Shown piece after piece: positions 44,419-48,075 of a stretch of DNA of 48,075 nt. The notes beneath the pieces are model-generated. The model did not search any database and was not told where the DNA came from. It was given only the letters and a program-made list of their open reading frames with translations. Numbering within the stretch: the first letter of the stretch is position 1; each line of letters starts with the position of its first letter. A program made the position numbers and the translations under genes. The DNA comes from Caballeronia arvi. GTDB lineage: Bacteria; Pseudomonadota; Gammaproteobacteria; Burkholderiales; Burkholderiaceae. The stretch spans positions 1 to 48,075 of the forward strand of contig NZ_FCOM02000058.1 of assembly GCF_001544695.2 (NCBI RefSeq), given 5' to 3'.

Positions 44419-45507
44419 TCAGCGCGCCGCCGCTCTCGCCCGCGCCTTGGGTCTTGCACGCCGCGCCGCTTCCCCGATGCGCTCGACCGTAAAACGAAAT
44501 CCACGCGACAGCCGTTCCCCGGGCTCGAGCACGGTCATCCCATGCGCCTCGCCGCCGCCCGGCAGATTCACCGCGTTGATCGGATGATCGACCGGCTCGA
44601 AGCAGAAGAAGCTCTCGCCCGGCGGCACATACAGCACGTAGTAGTCGGTGTCGGCGGCGATCGTCAGCGACAGTCGCCGCTTCGGCCACAGCACGCTCGT
44701 GCGGCCGCTCCAGCCGGTGAACGCGTTGTTCACCATCTCGGACGGCATCGGATAGGCGACGCCGAACTGCCACGCCGGCGGCGTCGGCACGTGACGCACC
44801 GGCAGCCAGTCGTCGCCGCACAGCCAGACGCCGCCCGCCGCCGCGGAAAGTTCCGTGTCCGCCTCGCGCATCAGAAACGGATGCAGCCCGAGGCCGAACG
44901 GCAGCGCGTCGGCGCCGGTGTTCTCGACGTCGAGCGTCACGACGAGCGTCGCGTCGTCGAGTGTGTAGGTCTGCGCGGCGCGAAACGCATACGGCTTGCC
45001 GTCGCTGCGATCGAGCGTGAGCCGCGCGCGCCCTGCCGTTTCCTCTTCGATTTGCCACGCGCCGAGCCAGCCGTCGCCGTGCAGCGGCAGCGGTTCGCCG
45101 GCGCGGTTGCATGGCACGTCGATGGAGCGCCCCGAGAACTGGAAATTCCCGTTGCCGATGCGGTTCGAATACGGCAAGAGCGGATAGCACGCGAGCTGAT
45201 TCGGATCGGTGTCCGGGCCGGGCTCGATGCACGGGCGGAAGATCGGCACCAGCGTGCCTTCATGCCGCCAGTCGAAACGCGTGATGCCACCGCCGAGCGA
45301 CGGCGCGAGTTCGAGTCGCAGATGCGCGTTGGCGAGCGTGATGCAGCCTTCGGCATTCGATCCGCTCATCGCGACGGCCGCGGTGCCCGGACCGGGGCGT
45401 ATCGGCGGCTCGGCCGCGGCGGCCAGTCTCGACCGGCGGGCGTTCGCCTGGGCCGTGGACGTCGTCGATGCAGGATTCGGTCTTTGCTCTGTGCGCGCAA
45501 CAGTCAT
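44419..45507 (-). CDS. Aldose 1-epimerase (mutarotase) family protein
   Basis: A 362-residue protein that interconverts sugar anomers. Catalytic-type motifs are YSNRIGNGNFQF, LPLHGDGWLG and LGLHPFLMR, where the two histidines belong to the mutarotase active site; CFEPVDHPINAVN holds the acidic residue. I chose ATG 45507 because GGAG lies 8 bp upstream. A shorter form from 45369 (MSGSNAEGC) is possible, since the first 45 residues or so are low-complexity. It follows the lactonase and dehydrogenase genes, with a hairpin between. Confidence 0.88.
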   Translation of the reverse strand: MTVARTEQRPNPASTTSTAQANARRSRLAAAAEPPIRPGPGTAAVAMSGSNAEGCITLANAHLRLELAPSLGGGITRFDWRHEGTLVPIFRPCIEPGPDTDPNQLACYPLLPYSNRIGNGNFQFSGRSIDVPCNRAGEPLPLHGDGWLGAWQIEEETAGRARLTLDRSDGKPYAFRAAQTYTLDDATLVVTLDVENTGADALPFGLGLHPFLMREADTELSAAAGGVWLCGDDWLPVRHVPTPPAWQFGVAYPMPSEMVNNAFTGWSGRTSVLWPKRRLSLTIAADTDYYVLYVPPGESFFCFEPVDHPINAVNLPGGGEAHGMTVLEPGERLSRGFRFTVERIGEAARRARPKARARAAAR

Positions 45508-45530
45508 GACTCGTGCTCCATCGAGAGGCG

Positions 45531-45550
45531 AAAACCCGGCACGGCCGGGA
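45531..45550 (-). terminator. Weak terminator or attenuator between lactonase and mutarotase genes
   Basis: A CCCGGC/GCCGGG 6-bp stem (45536-45541 with 45545-45550) with a 3-nt loop is followed on the minus strand by TTTTC. It may lower expression of the mutarotase relative to the upstream genes. Confidence 0.4.
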
Positions 45551-45589
45551 CGTGTCGGACGGCGCGTCGTTGCGCGCCGCCTCAGTGCT

Positions 45590-46468
45590 TTAGGCTTTTC
45601 CGGCGAATACGGCTTCCGCGATGCCACGCGCGCCCGGCATCGCGACGAACACGCCGCCCGCGTGCGCATCGCTTTGCAACGCGCGATCGTCGAGTCCGAT
45701 GCGCGCGCTCGTCACATACAGCGTGCCGAAGTCCGGCCCGCCGAACGCGGCGCAACTCGGCTGCGCGGTCGGCATGTCGATGCGCGTGGTCTCGCGGCCA
45801 TCGGGTGCATAGCGCACCACGCGCGCGCCGCCCCACTGCGCGTTCCACAAGCCGCCTTCGGCATCGACGATGGAACCGTCGGGCACGCCTGTCGCATCCG
45901 TCAGTTCGACGAACACGCGGTCGTTCGCGAATGTCGGATAGTCGCAGACGCGGATCTGGCGTGTCGGTGAATCGCAGTAGTACATCGTCGTGCCGTCCGG
46001 GCTGAAGCCGATGCTGTTCGAGATCGCGCAGTCGCCCAACGGCAGGCGTTCGAGCGACAAATCGTGGTTCAGCCGATAGAACCCGCCGATGGCCTGCGCG
46101 TCGTCCACATCATGTTTCGTGCCGAAGACGAAGCGCCCTTCGCGGTCGCAGCGGCCGTCGTTGAGACGCGTCGGCAGATCGGCTTCGACTTCCATGATGG
46201 TGTCGATCTTGCCGGTCGCAATTTCATAGAACGCGAGCCGCGACGCGAGCCCGAGCAGCAGGAAGCGCGCATCGGCGCACGTCGAGAAGCACGCGAGGCG
46301 CTCGGGCATGTCGAACGAACCGGTCGAGCCGTCGCGCGGATCGTGGCGCCACAGTTTCTTGCCTTCGATATCGGTCCACCAGAACTGGCCGCTCGCGGCG
46401 CACCACGTCGCGCCTTCACCGAGCGTGCATCGGCTGTCGATCAACAATGTGGCGCTTTGATTGTTCAT
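45590..46468 (-). CDS. SMP-30/gluconolactonase-family sugar lactonase
   Basis: A 292-residue six-bladed beta-propeller enzyme that opens aldonolactones. Metal and substrate motifs are LGEGATW, TRLNDGRCDREGRFVFGT, NSIGFSPDGTTMYYCDS, and PDGSIVDAEGGLWNA. I chose ATG 46468, whose A overlaps the stop of the dehydrogenase (TGATG). An ATG at 46477 would add three residues. The coupled dehydrogenase would supply its lactone. The exact sugar is unknown; L-arabinose, D-xylose and D-galactose are candidates. Confidence 0.9.
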   Translation of the reverse strand: MNNQSATLLIDSRCTLGEGATWCAASGQFWWTDIEGKKLWRHDPRDGSTGSFDMPERLACFSTCADARFLLLGLASRLAFYEIATGKIDTIMEVEADLPTRLNDGRCDREGRFVFGTKHDVDDAQAIGGFYRLNHDLSLERLPLGDCAISNSIGFSPDGTTMYYCDSPTRQIRVCDYPTFANDRVFVELTDATGVPDGSIVDAEGGLWNAQWGGARVVRYAPDGRETTRIDMPTAQPSCAAFGGPDFGTLYVTSARIGLDDRALQSDAHAGGVFVAMPGARGIAEAVFAGKA

Positions 46469-47256
46469 CAGGCCCATCCCCCGTCGACGATGATGTCTTG
46501 CGCGGTGATCATGCTGCTGTCGTCCGATGCAAGAAAGAGCGCGGCGCGCGCGAGATGCGCGGGCAGCAATTCCCCGCCGATGCACTGGCCTTGCTTGATG
46601 GCTTCCCTGCCGGCGTCGTCGAGCCACAGACGCTTTTGCTTTTCGGTCATCACCCAGCCGGGCACGAGCGTATTCACGCGGATGCCGAACTTTCCGAGGT
46701 CGCGCGCGAGGCCGCGCGTCATGCCCTGCACCGCGGATTTCGACGTCGTGTAGACGGGGAAGTTGCCTTGCTTGAGCATCCAGCTGATCGAGCCGAGATT
46801 GATGATCGATCCGCCGCCTGAGCGCTTCATGTCTTCGATCACGGCCTGTGCCGCGAAGAACTGATGCCGGATGTTGATCGCGATGCCTGCATCGTAGGAC
46901 TCGGGCGTGACGTCTTCGATTGCGTGGCGCTTGTCGTTGGCGGCGTTGTTGACGAGCACGTTGATCGGGCCTAGCGCGCTTCTCACGTCTTCGATGCCTT
47001 TTCTCAGCGCGTCGATGTCGGTGAGGTCGACGCGCAGGAACATCGGGCGGGTTTGATTTGCCTGCAGCGCTGCGCCCAGGCGGTCGGCGAGCGCTTCGCC
47101 TGCGTCGGTGTCGATGTCGAAGAAGGCGACTTTTGCGTTCTGGTCGAAGAAGTGTTCGACGAAGCCCTCGCCGATGCCGGTGGCGCCGCCGGTGATCAGG
47201 ACTGTTTTACCTTCCAGGCTGGGGTACTTTGCTAGTGATTTGCTGATGGTTGCCAT
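46468..47256 (-). CDS. SDR-family sugar 1-dehydrogenase
   Basis: A 262-residue short-chain dehydrogenase. It has the cofactor motif TGGATGIG near residue 22, the NNAANDKRH motif, and the catalytic Ser/Tyr/Lys (GSISW and YTTSKSA). It resembles Caulobacter D-xylose dehydrogenase (XylB) in KYPSLEGK at the start and the GWA end, so it likely oxidises an aldose at C1 to a lactone using NAD(P). It is the first gene of the sugar operon, overlapping the lactonase start. Confidence 0.88.
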   Translation of the reverse strand: MATISKSLAKYPSLEGKTVLITGGATGIGEGFVEHFFDQNAKVAFFDIDTDAGEALADRLGAALQANQTRPMFLRVDLTDIDALRKGIEDVRSALGPINVLVNNAANDKRHAIEDVTPESYDAGIAINIRHQFFAAQAVIEDMKRSGGGSIINLGSISWMLKQGNFPVYTTSKSAVQGMTRGLARDLGKFGIRVNTLVPGWVMTEKQKRLWLDDAGREAIKQGQCIGGELLPAHLARAALFLASDDSSMITAQDIIVDGGWA

Positions 47257-47329
47257 GTCGCTATTTTTTCCGTGGAATCCTGAATTCGTGTCGGTCTGTT
47301 TGCTCTGCCCCTGTGCGGGGCGGCAGTCA
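47257..47329. other. Upstream region of the sugar operon
   Basis: A short stretch that should hold the dehydrogenase promoter on the minus strand. It has a GCCCC...GGGGC hairpin at about 47317-47331, beside the repeat that follows. I see no clear promoter elements. Confidence 0.3.
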
Positions 47330-47353
47330 CTTTCTTTGCTGCTGCAAAGAAAG
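47330..47353. repeat. Perfect short palindrome at the edge of the large inverted repeat
   Basis: CTTTCTTTGC (47330-47339) and GCAAAGAAAG (47344-47353) form a 10-bp stem with a 4-nt loop. Half of this palindrome recurs at the right arm's outer edge (47822-47836), where it is cut by the insertion sequence. Confidence 0.85.
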
Positions 47354-47836
47354 TAACCAAAGAAACAGCTATCCCCAGCCTAAGCACTTCCAGCCGGCCG
47401 CGGCACAGGCGATTGGCCTAATGGCCCCCAGAGTAGCGAGTGCCCTCGAAGGTCTCATCGGGCTTGGATCGCGCACGGTCTGTCACATCGCACCACACAA
47501 CAAACTGGTTCAGCACCATTTAGCTCCAGCCCGCTTCGCGGCCGACCGGTCAATCGGGTTTGCGCGAGGTTGCGTATTTGCTCCCACCGTTGCCGGCCCA
47601 CCGCTGGTTTCCCTTGCATACGCGGCGGCAGCGCGTAGCGCTGTGCCGGAACTCTTTCGTGCTGAACCAGTTTGCTTAAAGCTATCGGGCGGCAGACCGT
47701 GCGCGATCCACGCCCGATAAGACCTACGAGAACACTCGCTACTCCGGGTTCCATTCAACCGATCGCCTGTGCCGCGGCCGGCGTGAGGCACTCTGGGTCG
47801 AAAAGCTGCTTTCTTTGGTGACTTTCTTTGCAGCAG
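47344..47836. repeat. Large hyphenated inverted repeat
   Basis: Two arms of about 170-180 bp (about 47344-47515 and 47660-47836) are mostly complementary and flank about 145 bp of unpaired sequence. Matching blocks include GCCGGCCGCGGCACAGGCGAT, AGTAGCGAGTG, GGATCGCGCACGGTCTG and AAACTGGTTCAGCAC. Open frames inside read as similar peptides from the two arms and are not genes. The repeat looks like a dispersed intergenic element. Confidence 0.8.
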
Positions 47837-48075
47837 TGTATAGACCGGGGACATGGTTGACACTTTCGTCGGGGACATAGCTGACACATTCATCTTGGCG
47901 CATCGGGCTGGTTTGGGTCAAACGTCATGAGTCGATGATGAGCGAAGTAGAAGTCGTAGGCATCGGCAACTTTGCTGCTGGGTCGCGCGGCGATGTCCAG
48001 TCGGTGCAGCGCGCTGGATACGCGCAAATGGTGACCTCGAAACGTTACTTTGCCGTTCCAGCCCACGCGCAGCAC
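47837..48075 (-). mobile_element. End of an insertion sequence (IS3/IS481-like), rest outside window
   Basis: The sequence changes at TGTATAGACC (47837), immediately after the cut right arm of the inverted repeat. Two near-identical 17-bp units (GGGGACATGGTTGACAC at 47847-47863 and GGGGACATAGCTGACAC at 47871-47887) lie 24 bp apart, like transposase-binding repeats of an IS terminus. A transposase C-terminus follows on the minus strand. Confidence 0.75.
47890..48075 (-). CDS. C-terminal fragment of an integrase-core transposase
   Basis: The last 61 residues or so of a protein whose 5' part lies beyond the right edge. It reads GWNGKVTFRGHHLRVSSALHR, then DAYDFYFAHHRLMTFD. This matches the beta-rich C-terminal tail of IS3/IS481-type transposases, with the usual V/F-FCHHRI-like ending. 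It stops about 50 bp before the IS terminus, as expected. The exact IS family cannot be fixed from this piece. Confidence 0.7.
   Translation of the reverse strand: MLRVGWNGKVTFRGHHLRVSSALHRLDIAARPSSKVADAYDFYFAHHRLMTFDPNQPDAPR

Noticed and set aside
47250..47754. Two opposing frames giving similar peptides within 47250-47754
   Set aside because: The similarity comes from the inverted-repeat arms read from either side; no domain, and the pattern is that of a non-coding repeat.

Overview
The window is a GC-rich chromosomal segment from a Burkholderiaceae bacterium. Caballeronia/Paraburkholderia is the most likely group. Reasons: the bamE/fur divergent pair, dapB-exbB-exbD, leuS-lptE-holA, tkt-gap, a Burkholderia-type trimeric autotransporter next to DUF2827 genes, and a HexR-controlled edd-eda operon. 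This placement rests on gene content and protein resemblance only. I see no rRNA or tRNA gene and no CRISPR array.

Layout. (1) 1-4916, minus strand: the N-terminal 1638 codons of a very large trimeric autotransporter adhesin that runs off the left edge. Long open frames on the plus strand here are shadows of its repeats. (2) 5266-8740, minus: three tandem DUF2827 genes, the last one frameshifted, closed by a terminator at 5201-5234. (3) 9280-13082: eda and edd (Entner-Doudoroff pathway) divergent from hexR, with two operator-like palindromes placed on the two promoters. (4) 13185-15062, plus: an HMW1C-like GT41 N-glycosyltransferase. (5) 15049-24876: housekeeping genes hemJ, proA, holA, lptE, leuS, exbD, exbB, dapB, bamE, then fur divergent from bamE. 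(6) 25008-28795: a dctA-like transporter, allantoicase and ureidoglycolate lyase in one operon, divergent from a FadR-type GntR regulator, with a GGTCnGACC palindrome at each promoter. (7) 28907-35218: a small unknown protein, gap, tkt, a VOC protein, rsmE, and a barnase-type secreted RNase with its barstar-type inhibitor. (8) 35406-35572: a possible small RNA with a strong terminator. (9) 35632-44363: maeB, thiL-pgpA-pncC, a SWIM-SNF2 helicase and pyrF. (10) 44419-47256: a sugar 1-dehydrogenase, lactonase and mutarotase operon. (11) 47330-48075: a large hyphenated inverted repeat whose right arm stops where an insertion sequence begins.

How the genes may work together. The most interesting proposal is an adhesin glycosylation locus. 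The adhesin stalk carries about twenty N-X-S/T sequons, clustered in one half. A cytoplasmic N-glycosyltransferase of the HMW1C family lies about 8 kb away, and three DUF2827 proteins that look like glycosyltransferases lie between them. HMW1C-type enzymes are known to modify trimeric autotransporters in some other bacteria. The link here is inference.
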